Positions 24,434 to 33,799 of a stretch of DNA of 52,229 nt are shown piece after piece; positions within the stretch are counted from its first letter, which is position 1; every line of letters starts with the position of its first letter. The position numbers were made by a program, and so were the translations under genes. The notes under the pieces were generated by a model, which saw only the letters and a program-made list of their open reading frames with translations, was not told the DNA's origin and searched no databases. The DNA lies in the NCBI GenBank assembly GCA_910574805.1, contig CAJTCV010000025.1, positions 1 to 52,229 of the forward strand, given 5' to 3'. The DNA is from Lachnospiraceae bacterium. Lineage in GTDB: Bacteria > Bacillota > Clostridia > Lachnospirales > Lachnospiraceae.

Positions 24434-26777
24434 CTTGATCAAAATCTCTGCTGGGCAGAGGAGGAAAGAAAACCGGATGACCAGGCTCTGCATCGTACTG
24501 GCCGTATTTCTGGTCACTGTGATCTTCGGTATGGCGGATATGGAGATGCGCGCTCAGCGGATCCAGGCAAGGAAGACGGACGGAAGCTGGCATGCCGCTT
24601 TCCAGGTGGAGGCGGAGCAGGGCGCGCTTTTGAGCGCCCGTCCGGAGATCAGGAGAGCCGCCCGGTACGGGACGCTGAATTATCACCTGAAGGACGGGTA
24701 TCTGCTTCAGGGAACGGAGACCGGAGTCTGCGGCTTCGATCTGGAATTTCAGGAAATGATACCGGACGCCCGGGTTTCGGAGGGAACCTTTCCGGAGACG
24801 GACCGGGAGGCGGTGGTCAATGAAAATATAAGAGCCCGGCTGGGGACCGGCGTCGGAGATACGGTGGAGCTTACAACACCCGGGGGAGATACAAAGCAGT
24901 ATCTGGTCACCGGGATCGCGGAAAATACGGCGCTCACGGCGGAACTGGACGCATTCTGCATCTTTTTGAATGTGGACGGATTTCTGGATCTTTATGGGGA
25001 AGAGGACAGCGCAGATCAGGAGCTGCTTTATTATGTGGAGTTCCGGCCGTTTTGCAGGATCCAGCAGGCCATTGATGAGATCAGCAGACAGTTTGCACTT
25101 TCGCCGGAGCAGGTGCGGCAGAATGCGAAGGTCCTGATGCTGATGTTCCAGAGCGGGGATCTGTATCTGATGCAGCTTTATCTGGTGGCGGCGGTTCTGG
25201 CGGTTCTGGTGGTGATTGCGGGGGTTTTTATGATTACGGCCAGCATGAACAGCCAGGTTGCAGAGCGGACCGGATTTTTCGGCCTGCTGAGGTGCCTGGG
25301 AGCGACCAGGAGGCAGGTAATCCGGTTTGTGCGAAGAGAAGCCCTGAGCCTTTGCAGGACGGCGATTCCTGTTGGTGCGGCGTCCGGCGTCCTGGTGGTG
25401 TGGGTGCTCTGCGGGATGCTGCGGCTTATGAGTCCGGGACTTTTTGAGGGGCTTCCGGTCTTTGGAGTCAGCTGGCCCGGGATCGCAGCCGGGGCGGTTG
25501 TGGGGCTGATCACGGTGCTGCTGGCGGCCGGAGCGCCTGCGAGACGGGCATCCAGAGTGTCTCCTCTGACGGCGGTCTCCGGAAATGCCGGAACCGTGCA
25601 TGCGGCAAAAAAGACGGCGGGCACGCGGTTCTTCAGGATCGAGACGGCTCTGGGCATTCATCATGCCCTGGGCAGCAGGAAGAATTTTTTCCTGGTGACC
25701 GGATCCTTTGCATTCAGTATTATTCTGTTTCTAGCCTTCAGCACGGCCATTGACTTTATGCATCATGCCATCACGCCTCTGCGCCCGTCGGCTCCGGACC
25801 TGTATCTGTTAAGAGAGGATCAGACCAATGAGATCCCCTTGGGGCTTGCAGAAGAGCTTCGGGGATATCCGGGGGTGAAGCGGGTATTTGGGCGGAGTCA
25901 TGCAGAGTTTCCGCTGGAGGGGGAGGGGCAAAACGTTATCGTTCTCTCCTATGATATACAGCAGTTTCAGTGGGCGGAGGGTGCGCTGATAGAGGGCAGC
26001 CTTCAGGACGCGGTGGACGGCAAAGGGGTCGTCTCGGTGTACCGGGACGGGAACATGTCGGCGCCCGGCAGCTTTGTGAAAATATTAATGGGAGAACAGG
26101 AGCAGGAGGTGCCGGTGACCGGAGTTCTGGGGGACGTGCCTTATAACTACGGCCTGGACGCCGACACCGGCCAGGTGACGGATCTGGTGATCTGTTCGGA
26201 AGAGATGTTCCAAAGACTGACGGGAGAGACCGGGTACGCGGTCCTTGACGTCCAGCTTCGCCGGGATGCCACAGACGCGCAGGTACAGGAGATACGAAGG
26301 GCGATGGAAGAAGCATGCGGTTCCGACGTCGTATATTCGGACCGGCGGATCCGGAACCAGGAGACAAGGGGGGCGAGTTACTCCATGTCCTTATTTCTGT
26401 ATGGATTCCTGGCAGTAATTGCGCTGATTGGATTTTTCAACATCATCAACAATATTGCCATGAGCGTGTCGGCGCGGATGAGGGAATACGGAGCCATGCG
26501 CGCCGTCGGCATGAGTACCGCTCAGGTGACCCGGATGGTGGTCAGCGAGACCATGACCTGTACGGTTTTCGGAGTTCTCTTTGGGTGCATGGCGGGAATC
26601 CCGCTGAACCGGCTGCTGTTCCGGTGGCTTGTGACGTCCAGATGGGGGGACGCCTGGAGCGTGCCGGGCCGGGAACTTATGGTGATTGTGACTGTCATGG
26701 CAGTTTCAGCGTGTCTTGCGTCCGCTGGTCCTGTAAAGCAGGTTCGGAAATTACCAATAAACCTATTGACAAAGTAG
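24417..26777 (+). CDS. FtsX-family ABC permease
   Basis: This is a 786-residue permease with two FtsX-like halves. The first helix is at about 22-42 with a large extracellular domain to about 245, then three helices near 255-277, 305-335 and 350-372. The second half has a helix near 424-445, an extracellular domain to about 655, and three helices near 660-682, 712-735 and 752-772. Conserved FtsX pieces are GLLRCLGATRRQVIR and MREYGAMRAVGMSTAQVTRMV. Eight helices and two ectodomains fit Vex/Sal-type exporters in gut firmicutes. The stop codon lies inside the palindrome that forms the cysK promoter. Confidence 0.9.
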   Translation: MKHYLDLIKISAGQRRKENRMTRLCIVLAVFLVTVIFGMADMEMRAQRIQARKTDGSWHAAFQVEAEQGALLSARPEIRRAARYGTLNYHLKDGYLLQGTETGVCGFDLEFQEMIPDARVSEGTFPETDREAVVNENIRARLGTGVGDTVELTTPGGDTKQYLVTGIAENTALTAELDAFCIFLNVDGFLDLYGEEDSADQELLYYVEFRPFCRIQQAIDEISRQFALSPEQVRQNAKVLMLMFQSGDLYLMQLYLVAAVLAVLVVIAGVFMITASMNSQVAERTGFFGLLRCLGATRRQVIRFVRREALSLCRTAIPVGAASGVLVVWVLCGMLRLMSPGLFEGLPVFGVSWPGIAAGAVVGLITVLLAAGAPARRASRVSPLTAVSGNAGTVHAAKKTAGTRFFRIETALGIHHALGSRKNFFLVTGSFAFSIILFLAFSTAIDFMHHAITPLRPSAPDLYLLREDQTNEIPLGLAEELRGYPGVKRVFGRSHAEFPLEGEGQNVIVLSYDIQQFQWAEGALIEGSLQDAVDGKGVVSVYRDGNMSAPGSFVKILMGEQEQEVPVTGVLGDVPYNYGLDADTGQVTDLVICSEEMFQRLTGETGYAVLDVQLRRDATDAQVQEIRRAMEEACGSDVVYSDRRIRNQETRGASYSMSLFLYGFLAVIALIGFFNIINNIAMSVSARMREYGAMRAVGMSTAQVTRMVVSETMTCTVFGVLFGCMAGIPLNRLLFRWLVTSRWGDAWSVPGRELMVIVTVMAVSACLASAGPVKQVRKLPINLLTK

Positions 26778-26794
26778 GTTTATTGGCGTATGAT
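26754..26794 (+). promoter_or_regulatory. cysK promoter inside a 12-bp inverted repeat
   Basis: CCAATAAACCTA (26754-26765) and TAGGTTTATTGG (26775-26786) are perfect complements 9 bases apart. TTGACA (26766-26771) fills the loop and TATGAT (26789-26794) follows after 17 bases. A repressor on the palindrome would cover the -35 and spacer. By analogy an Rrf2/CymR-type cysteine regulator is the likely binder. The stem may also end transcription of the upstream ABC operon. Confidence 0.75.
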
Positions 26795-26912
26795 GGGACC
26801 ATCAGATCCGGAAGAGATAATGGCGGCAGGGCAGTCATGGGTTCCGGAAGCTTTGGCCGGGGAGCCGGCTGCAACAGGCAGTGCCCTGAATTTTCATGGA
26901 GTGAGGAAGAAA

Positions 26913-27845
26913 ATGGGAAATATCTACAAGGGAATGCTGGGACTGATCGGAAATACTCCGCTGATGGAGATCGTCAATGTGGAGAAGGAACTGGGACTGG
27001 AGGCGACCGTTCTGGTGAAGCTGGAATATCTGAATCCGGCGGGAAGCGTAAAAGACCGGGTCGCCAGGGCGATGATTGAGGATGCGGAAGAGCAGGGGAT
27101 TTTAAAAGAAGGCTCCGTGATCATCGAGCCTACTTCCGGCAATACGGGGATCGGGCTGGCCTCCATAGCGGCTGTGAAAGGCTATCGGATCATCCTGACC
27201 ATGCCGGAGACCATGAGTGCTGAACGAAGAAATATCCTGAAGGCTTACGGAGCGGAGCTGGTTCTGACGGACGGAGCCAGGGGTATGAAGGGAGCCATTG
27301 AAAAGGCCGAAGAGCTGGCAAAGGAGATCCCGGACAGCTTTATCCCGGGGCAGTTTGTGAATCCCGCTAATCCTGCGGCGCACAGAGCGTCCACAGGGCC
27401 GGAGATCTGGGAGGATACCGACGGGAAGGTGGATATTCTCGTGGCCGGGGTGGGTACCGGAGGCACGCTCACAGGAGTCGGCGGATATCTGAGATCCCGG
27501 AACCCGGAGATTAAAGTAGTGGCAGTGGAGCCGGCATCGTCCCCGTTCCTCTCTGAAGGAAAAGGCGGACCTCATCAGATCCAGGGGATCGGCGCCGGTT
27601 TTGTTCCGGAGGTGCTGGATACCGGGATCTATGACGAGATCATCCGGATCGAAAATGAGGATGCTTTTGAGAAAGGAAAGCTGCTGGCGAAGAAGGAGGG
27701 CGTGCTGGTGGGTATCTCTTCCGGGGCGGCACTGTCCGCAGCCCTTCAGATCGCCGGACGGCCCGAAAGCAGGGGCAAGACCATCGTCGTGATTCTTCCG
27801 GACAGCGGAGACCGGTATTATTCCACAGCCCTTTTCAAAGAATAG
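26913..27845 (+). CDS. cysK: Cysteine synthase (O-acetylserine sulfhydrylase)
   Basis: This is a 310-residue PLP enzyme making cysteine from O-acetylserine and sulfide. PLP-binding Lys47 lies in NPAGSVKDR, the substrate loop is PTSGNTGIG, the phosphate loop is [12 protein letters not shown], and the C-terminal part is [10 protein letters not shown] and [11 protein letters not shown]. The start is ATG 26913 after GTGAGGAAG. The same frame stays open upstream to 26790, but that section encodes no family sequence. The promoter and palindrome at 26754-26794 leave a leader of about 110 bases. A hairpin at 27848-27880 (AGAGGCGCTTCT with AGAAGCCCCTCT) follows the gene. Confidence 0.94.
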   Translation: MGNIYKGMLGLIGNTPLMEIVNVEKELGLEATVLVKLEYLNPAGSVKDRVARAMIEDAEEQGILKEGSVIIEPTSGNTGIGLASIAAVKGYRIILTMPETMSAERRNILKAYGAELVLTDGARGMKGAIEKAEELAKEIPDSFIPGQFVNPANPAAHRASTGPEIWEDTDGKVDILVAGVGTGGTLTGVGGYLRSRNPEIKVVAVEPASSPFLSEGKGGPHQIQGIGAGFVPEVLDTGIYDEIIRIENEDAFEKGKLLAKKEGVLVGISSGAALSAALQIAGRPESRGKTIVVILPDSGDRYYSTALFKE

Positions 27846-27966
27846 GAAGAGGCGCTTCTTCCGTGCAGAAGCCCCTCTGTACAGATGGAAAAATCTGACG
27901 TATAATAGGAACAGATTTTATCCTGAACTGCAGAGGGAAGGCTTTGAAAGAACGGAGGGAGTCAAA

Positions 27967-29334
27967 ATGGAACAGAATAAAAAAGAGCCGGTCAAAGGTA
28001 TTCGGATACGTACGATCAATCTGCTCATGATCCTGCTGTCCTGCATTTTATATGTTCTGCTGATTACGGTAACGATCCGTATATCAAAGGAATACGAGGG
28101 TGTGCATGATTCCATGGATGATTACATAGCCTGCGAAGCCAGCGGAGATCTTCTCACAGAAGGATCGGCGTATCTGACAGAGCAGGTGCGCCTGTATGTC
28201 ATCACGGCAGAGCGGCGGTATATGGATAATTATTTTACAGAAGTCCATGTGACCAGACGGCGGGAGACGGCTCTTGACCAGATGAGGGAATACTATGGTG
28301 AAAAGGAATACCAGTATCTTGCCGGGGCGCTGAAGAATTCCAACGATCTGATGGAGCGGGAGATCTATGCCATGAGGCTGGTCGCTGAAGCAGGAGGAGA
28401 GGCGGCGGAGGATCTGCCGTCCGAGGTAAGAGAAGTCCGGCTGACAGAGGAAGATCTGGCGCTCCTTCCGGAAGAAATGGTGAAAAAGGCGCAGTCACTG
28501 GTCTTCGGTGACAGCTATCAGGAGGCAAAGGATCAGATTGCCGGCGACGTGGAAGAATCGCTGTCCGGAGTTCATGAGGCGACTCATGAGCGGATGCTGA
28601 GCAGCGCCGGTGAATTAAAGAGTACCATGGCCAGGCAGGGCGGTCTGATCAGCGTGTTGTTTGTGGAAAATATCATTATATTTATTCTGATTCTGCTTCT
28701 GATCATCCGGCCGCTGCAGATCTATATTCGCTGCATCAGGGAAGACCGGATGATGGAGATCACAGGGTCGTATGAATTTAAATATCTGGCGCTGACCTAT
28801 AACGATATTTATGAAGTCAATACAGCCAATGAAGCAATGCTGCGCTATCAGGCTGAACATGATCCGCTTACCGGCATCATCAACCGGGGGGCGTTTGAGC
28901 AGCTGAAGGAACTGCTGCGGATCAGGCCCATACCCCTGGCGCTTCTGATTGTTGACGTGGATAAATTCAAGCAGGTCAACGACGGCTATGGACATGAAAC
29001 AGGGGATAAGGTGCTGAAAAAGGTGGCGGAGCTTCTGCAGGAAGGCTTTCGTGCCACGGATTATCCGGCGAGGATCGGTGGAGATGAATTTGCGGTGATC
29101 CTGACCAATATGACAGAAAAGCAGAGTCAGGTCATCGAGCGGAAAATCGGAGAGATGAATGATGCACTGACCCACCCGCAGGATGGTCTGCCGGTGGTAT
29201 CCCTGAGTGTGGGCGCTGCTTTTTCGGAGCAGGGATTTACAGATGACCTGTACAGGAGAGCCGACCTTGCTCTGTATGAAGTGAAGGAGCACGGACGCTG
29301 CGGATGCAGGTTTTACAGAGAAAAGGAAGAATGA
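27967..29334 (+). CDS. Membrane-bound diguanylate cyclase
   Basis: This is a 455-residue protein. A helix at 19-37, an extracellular helical sensor region (about 40-225) and a second helix (232-249) are followed by a GGDEF domain (about 295-455). The active-site signature is GGDEF at 371-375, with an inhibitory I-site RATD at 362-365 exactly five residues upstream, so both cyclase activity and product feedback are expected. DHDPLTGIINR-type start is present (HDPLTGIINRGAF), as is VDVDKFKQVNDGYGHETGD. ATG 27967 follows GGAGGGAG. The 3' end overlaps the convergent amidotransferase-like gene by 22 bases. Confidence 0.94.
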   Translation: MEQNKKEPVKGIRIRTINLLMILLSCILYVLLITVTIRISKEYEGVHDSMDDYIACEASGDLLTEGSAYLTEQVRLYVITAERRYMDNYFTEVHVTRRRETALDQMREYYGEKEYQYLAGALKNSNDLMEREIYAMRLVAEAGGEAAEDLPSEVREVRLTEEDLALLPEEMVKKAQSLVFGDSYQEAKDQIAGDVEESLSGVHEATHERMLSSAGELKSTMARQGGLISVLFVENIIIFILILLLIIRPLQIYIRCIREDRMMEITGSYEFKYLALTYNDIYEVNTANEAMLRYQAEHDPLTGIINRGAFEQLKELLRIRPIPLALLIVDVDKFKQVNDGYGHETGDKVLKKVAELLQEGFRATDYPARIGGDEFAVILTNMTEKQSQVIERKIGEMNDALTHPQDGLPVVSLSVGAAFSEQGFTDDLYRRADLALYEVKEHGRCGCRFYREKEE

Positions 29335-30041
29335 CCAGATGCTGCCGGACGGCAGGCTTTTACGAACGCCTGAAACAGCTTTTGCTGTGCAGGCGTTCGT
29401 GCTGTCATAAGCTCCGGATGCCACTGTACGGCGAGGCAGAAGGGATGGTCATCCATCTGCAGTGCTTCTGCATGTCCCTCCGGACTGTCCGCCGGGATCC
29501 ATAAACCCTCTCCAACGTCGCGGACGGCCTGATGATGCAGACTGTTCACAGACGCTGTATCCGAACCGAGGATCCGGAACAGCAGACTGTCAGGATCGAT
29601 GTCCACCGGATGAGTGGCAGTCGTATGGTGCAGGAGGTCCAGATGCCGGTATTCCTGGTTCGGGCCCATGTCCTGCATCAGGGTGCCGCCGAACAGAATG
29701 TTCAGAAGCTGCATGCCTCTGCCGATGCAGAACAGGGGCCTGTAGTTCTCAAGCGCTGCACGCAGCAGCAGAAGTTCAGACTCGTCTCTTTCCGGATCGG
29801 ACTCTCCGCATGCGGGAAGGCGGTTCTCTCCGTAGTATTCCGGTCGGATATCCGGTCCGCCGGAAAACAGAAAGCCGTCACACCGGGTCAGGACGGTATC
29901 CGCCGCATCCGGGGAAAGGCGTGCGGGAAGGACCTCGACGGTCGCTCCGGCACGCTGCAGGCAGCGGATACAGAAGAACTGTGTATAGTGATGAAAGATT
30001 CCTTTTCCCGCACGGGGAATTCCAATCGTGGGATAGAGCAT
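29313..30041 (-). CDS. Gamma-glutamyl hydrolase-like (C26) protein, nucleophile missing
   Basis: This is a class-I glutamine amidotransferase fold of about 242 residues, in the PuuD/gamma-glutamyl-GABA hydrolase group: IGIPRAGKG, FLFSGGPDIRPEYYGE, RDESELLLLRAAL, VNSLHHQAV and the catalytic His-Glu in AVQWHPEL. The nucleophile elbow is normally GICRGMQ but here reads CIGRGMQ. The Cys has moved two positions and Gly occupies the catalytic place. Unless this is a sequencing error, the enzyme is inactive or chemically changed. ATG 30041 follows CAGGA, and an upstream TTG at 30065 is less likely. It is divergent from nothing and lies just downstream of the GH13 gene on the same strand. Confidence 0.85.
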   Translation of the reverse strand: MLYPTIGIPRAGKGIFHHYTQFFCIRCLQRAGATVEVLPARLSPDAADTVLTRCDGFLFSGGPDIRPEYYGENRLPACGESDPERDESELLLLRAALENYRPLFCIGRGMQLLNILFGGTLMQDMGPNQEYRHLDLLHHTTATHPVDIDPDSLLFRILGSDTASVNSLHHQAVRDVGEGLWIPADSPEGHAEALQMDDHPFCLAVQWHPELMTARTPAQQKLFQAFVKACRPAASGHSSFSL

Positions 30042-30072
30042 GTCTGATAGTTCCTGTGTGATCAAAAAGTAG

Positions 30073-31806
30073 TTAACGGAAGCTTTTTACCCAGTTGATC
30101 AGGGAATCATGATGGGTATTATTTATGACATCCCTGCGCATCTGGTCTGTAACCGGACCATTTTTTTCCATGATCGCAAGAATGGCCTCCTGAAGTCCGG
30201 CGATCCGGCCTTTTTCAAAGCTGTCGGCATCTGCCTGGGATGGCTGTTCTGCGGCGGGCGCGGGAGTGGCGTCTGCCGGCGTCCCGGAGGCATCCGGGCC
30301 GTTGCCGGCGTCCGCGGCAGTCTCGAGAGTATTTGTCTCAGAGGTGTCTTCTGCTGCCCCGGGAACAGCCGGCTCCTGAATAGTGTTATTTTCAGCGACT
30401 GCCGGTTTTGTCTCGTCTGCAGAGGGGCATACAGGCTTCGGCTCTTCGGACTGCCCTTCGCATACCGGCACCCAAATGTCTCCGGAATTTGCCTTCACAT
30501 TGACGACGATCCGCCCATTGTCCACGGATACCAGTTCCCCGGACAGAGCGCCCTGATACCGGGCCGCATTTCCGGCAGGAAGCGTCATGACATAAGCGCT
30601 GTCGTCATTGTTCACGGTGATGACTGCGGACACTCCGTTGTGATTTCTGGAAAATGCATACTGGCGGTTGGTAAGCAGCAGTTCCTTATAATCCCCATAG
30701 GACAGGGCAGGTGTCTGCTGACGGACCCTTCCAAGGGCGGCGATCAGCCGGGTGCATGGATTTTTCTCCACAGCACCGGCATAGTCAGACAGAGAAAGGG
30801 AGGGACGCAGGGAATCGTCCGAGAAACGTTCCTTTCGCCCCTCGATCCCGAATTCGGAGCCGTAGTAGATGGAGGGCACGCCGGGCAGTGTATAAAGCAG
30901 AATATGAACCGGTGTGAAATGTTCTTTTTTGTTCAGCTTTGTGTAGATCCGCTCCACGTCATGGTTGTCCGTGAAATTATAGAGACGAAGCCCTTCGGTG
31001 CGGTTGCCGCCCATCTCATAGAGTCGTTTGACCGTATGGGCGATCTCGAAATAGTTGTGGTCATTGTGCCCGGAATAAAGAGCTTTATGCAGGGTATAGT
31101 TGGTGACGCAGTGCAGAGTCCCCTCATTGACCCAGCGGGTGTAATCTCCGTGGATGACTTCGCCCATGAGCCAGAAATCCGGCTTCACCTCGTTGGCGGT
31201 CCGGCGGAGCGCCTTCATATATTCAAAATCCAGTACGTCTGCGGCATCCAGCCGGATTCCGTCGATCTGAAATTCACGGACCCAGAAACGGATGACGTCG
31301 CAGATATAGTCTCTGACCGCCGGATTGTGCTGATTTAATTTTACCAGCAGGTTGTGTCCGCCCCAGTTCTCATAGGAAAATCCATCATTATATTCATTGT
31401 TTCCCCAGAAATTCACATTGCAGTACCAGTCCTTGTACGCAGAGTGCTCCCGGTTTTGCTTCAGATCCTGAAAGGCGAAGAAATCCCGCCCGGTGTGATT
31501 GAATACGCCGTCCAGGACGACCCTGATCCCCTGTCTGTGACACTCTGCCACGAAAGCGGTCAGGTCCTTATTGGTTCCAAGGCGGCTGTCCAGTTTTTTA
31601 TAATCCGTAGTCTCATAGCCGTGTCCCACGGACTCAAAAAGGGGACCGATATAAAGCGCGTTGCAGCCGATTTTCTTTATGTGGGATATCCATGGAAGCA
31701 GCGTGTTCAGCCTGTGCTCCGGCGTCCCATAGGAGTTCTGCTTCGGAGCGCCTGTAAGCCCCAGCGGATAAATGTGATAAAATACAGCTTCATCGTACCA
31801 TGCCAT
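30073..31806 (-). CDS. GH13 alpha-amylase-family enzyme with C-terminal extension
   Basis: This is a 577-residue GH13 enzyme without signal peptide. It starts MAWYDEAVFYHIYPLGLTGAP. The barrel shows VLDGVFNHTG, GIRLDAAD (nucleophile Asp), GEVIHGD (acid/base Glu) and FTDNHDVER (third acid), like cyclomaltodextrinase or neopullulanase relatives. After the C-terminal beta domain comes an Ala/Pro/Glu/Thr-rich linker of about 90 residues, then a helical tail (EKGRIAGLQEAILAIMEKNGP, then INWVKSFR). ATG 31806 has a GGAGGT. It probably degrades imported maltodextrins. The role of the disordered linker and tail in a cytoplasmic enzyme is unclear. Confidence 0.88.
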   Translation of the reverse strand: MAWYDEAVFYHIYPLGLTGAPKQNSYGTPEHRLNTLLPWISHIKKIGCNALYIGPLFESVGHGYETTDYKKLDSRLGTNKDLTAFVAECHRQGIRVVLDGVFNHTGRDFFAFQDLKQNREHSAYKDWYCNVNFWGNNEYNDGFSYENWGGHNLLVKLNQHNPAVRDYICDVIRFWVREFQIDGIRLDAADVLDFEYMKALRRTANEVKPDFWLMGEVIHGDYTRWVNEGTLHCVTNYTLHKALYSGHNDHNYFEIAHTVKRLYEMGGNRTEGLRLYNFTDNHDVERIYTKLNKKEHFTPVHILLYTLPGVPSIYYGSEFGIEGRKERFSDDSLRPSLSLSDYAGAVEKNPCTRLIAALGRVRQQTPALSYGDYKELLLTNRQYAFSRNHNGVSAVITVNNDDSAYVMTLPAGNAARYQGALSGELVSVDNGRIVVNVKANSGDIWVPVCEGQSEEPKPVCPSADETKPAVAENNTIQEPAVPGAAEDTSETNTLETAADAGNGPDASGTPADATPAPAAEQPSQADADSFEKGRIAGLQEAILAIMEKNGPVTDQMRRDVINNTHHDSLINWVKSFR

Positions 31807-31950
31807 AGGTGTGTACCTCCAAAATGATGTTTGTAGCCATTTCATTATACCATTTTGAAAACGATTGTGCACGCACATTTGCAAATCCGGGGTAAAATCG
31901 CAAAAATAAAAGGCTCCTGCGTCTGCAAAAGCCTGTAATTCCGAGGGAGT

Positions 31951-31970
31951 GGGGGCTCTTTCGAGCCCCC
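31951..31970. terminator. GC hairpin in a divergent spacer
   Basis: GGGGGCTC-TTTC-GAGCCCCC is an 8-bp perfect stem in the 346-base gap between the divergent GH13 and B12-radical SAM genes. It lacks a T-run on either strand, so it may be a structural element and not a terminator. The rest of the gap is AT-rich, with no gene and no confident promoter. Confidence 0.35.
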
Positions 31971-32152
31971 GAAAGTGTTATGAATGAAATACTGATGTGT
32001 TCCTGTTACGAATATTATCATAACAGGAAATTGTGACGAAAGTATGGCGTGTGAATTAAGGAATTCTAAAAATACGAAAGAAAAGCGAAACAAAAAAGAA
32101 AGAAAGTTGCAATCTTCATGGGATATGATATAATCTCCGCAAGAGGTGTTTC

Positions 32153-33799
32153 ATGAAGATCATACTGGTGGCAGTCAATGCAAAATACATCCATTCCAAT
32201 CTGGCCGTATACAGCCTGAAGGCGTCAGCGGGCGCCTGTGGAGATCAGGTGGAGGTCAGAGAATATACAATCAACCAGCATATGGATGAGATATTGAAGG
32301 ATCTGTACCAGAAGCAGCCGGATGTGGTTGCTTTTTCCTGCTATATATGGAACAGGCGGATCACAGGGGAGCTGGTGAGGGAGCTTCCGAAGCTTCTTCC
32401 AGAGGTGCGTCTGTGGGCCGGAGGACCGGAGGTGTCCTGGGATGCTCCGGGATTTTTAAAGGAGTATCCGGAAGTCACCGGGGTTATGTGCGGGGAAGGG
32501 GAAGGAATCTTCTCAAAGCTGGCCGCCTGTTATATAGAAGGCAAAGGTGCGCTGTCTGACATAGGAGGTCTGGTGTTCCGGGAGGAGGACGGCAGAATAC
32601 GGAGTACGGGGCCGGCAGAGGTACTTCCTGTGGATGAGCTGCCCTTTGTCTACCGGGATCCAGAGCTGTTTCGGAACAGGATTCTGTACTATGAGTCCAG
32701 CCGGGGCTGTCCGTTCCGGTGCAGCTACTGTCTTTCTTCCATAGAAAAAACAGTCCGCTTCCGGAGCCTTTCGCTGGTAAAAAAGGAACTGAGCGTCTTT
32801 CTGGAGGCTGAAGTACCGCAGGTGAAATTTGTGGACCGGACTTTTAACATGGATCCGGAGCGGGCGGCAGAGCTGTGGCGCTGGCTTCTGGAGCATGACA
32901 ATAAAATAACAAACTTTCATTTTGAGATCGGAGCGGATCTGATTACGGAGGAACAGCTGGAGATCATGAGCCGTATGAGGCCGGGGCTGATCAAGCTGGA
33001 GATCGGCGTCCAGTCCACGAATCCGGACACGATCCGTCTGGTCCGCCGGAGAATGGATCCCGCCAGACTGAGGGAAGTGGTGGAACAGATCCGAAGCTTT
33101 CATAATATCCATCAGCATCTGGACCTGATTGCCGGGCTTCCGGGAGAGGACCTGAAGAGCTTCCGGCGGTCCTTTGACGAAGTATTTGCACTGAAGCCTC
33201 ATGAGCTTCAGCTGGGCTTTCTGAAAGTACTGAAGGGCTCCGGAATGTACAGACAGGCGGCGGAGTATGGGCTTGTTTTTCACGAAGAGCCTCCCTATGA
33301 GGTGCTTCGGACGGACTGGCTGTCTTATGGGGATCTTCTTGTACTTAAAGGAGTGGAAGAGATGGTGGAAGTCTATTATAACAGCCATCAGTTTGCAAAG
33401 ACGCTGGAGCAGATGCTGAAAAGGTATGAATCTCCATTTGATTTTTTCCATGAACTTGCGGTATATTATGAGAGCAGAGGCCTGGACCGGATCAGCCATT
33501 CCCGTATGGCGAGATATGAGATCCTCCGGAGATTTCTGGAGGAGAAGGGCTGGACGGCATCTGCATTTGATCAATGCATGGTTTATGATCTGTATGCAAG
33601 AGAGAACCTGAAGAGCCGCCCGGCTTTTGCCGCGGACCTGAGTCCCTACCGCCGGCAGCTTCGGGCATATGAAAGAGATTATGGAAAAAAAGTTCACGTC
33701 GAAGTATTTCTATATGAGAATATGCCGTGCTATGTGCTGTTTGACTATGAGAGACGCGACCCGCTGACCCGGGATGCGCATGTGGAGGTGCTGCATTGA
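32153..33799 (+). CDS. B12-binding-domain radical SAM protein (DUF4080 type)
   Basis: This is a 548-residue protein. The N-terminal Rossmann-like domain (1-150; KIILVAVNAKYIHSNLAVYSLK, CGEGEG) resembles cobalamin-binding domains. The radical SAM barrel (about 170-370) has the cluster motif SSRGCPFRCSYCLSS, then FEIGADLITEEQL and LIKLEIGVQSTNPDT. The C-terminal third (about 375-548) is the DUF4080 extension. The reaction is unknown. It heads a transcript in which the TTG start of the nth gene overlaps its stop, so it is coupled with nth and the DEDDh exonuclease gene. Confidence 0.9.
   Translation: MKIILVAVNAKYIHSNLAVYSLKASAGACGDQVEVREYTINQHMDEILKDLYQKQPDVVAFSCYIWNRRITGELVRELPKLLPEVRLWAGGPEVSWDAPGFLKEYPEVTGVMCGEGEGIFSKLAACYIEGKGALSDIGGLVFREEDGRIRSTGPAEVLPVDELPFVYRDPELFRNRILYYESSRGCPFRCSYCLSSIEKTVRFRSLSLVKKELSVFLEAEVPQVKFVDRTFNMDPERAAELWRWLLEHDNKITNFHFEIGADLITEEQLEIMSRMRPGLIKLEIGVQSTNPDTIRLVRRRMDPARLREVVEQIRSFHNIHQHLDLIAGLPGEDLKSFRRSFDEVFALKPHELQLGFLKVLKGSGMYRQAAEYGLVFHEEPPYEVLRTDWLSYGDLLVLKGVEEMVEVYYNSHQFAKTLEQMLKRYESPFDFFHELAVYYESRGLDRISHSRMARYEILRRFLEEKGWTASAFDQCMVYDLYARENLKSRPAFAADLSPYRRQLRAYERDYGKKVHVEVFLYENMPCYVLFDYERRDPLTRDAHVEVLH

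Noticed and set aside
24378-25664. 428-codon minus-strand frame
   Set aside because: It is antisense to the ABC permease, Arg/His/Pro/Gln-rich, with no start signal.
26795-26912. Leader of cysK as a riboswitch or T-box
   Set aside because: No T-box sequence, S-box core or other known aptamer was recognised in the 110-base leader.
29362-29400. 11-bp stem at the end of the amidotransferase-like gene as a terminator
   Set aside because: It is inside coding sequence and has no T-run on the plus strand. It may be chance, although it lies right behind the diguanylate cyclase gene.
30109-31338. 409-codon plus-strand frame
   Set aside because: It is antisense to the GH13 gene, which carries all catalytic motifs on the minus strand.
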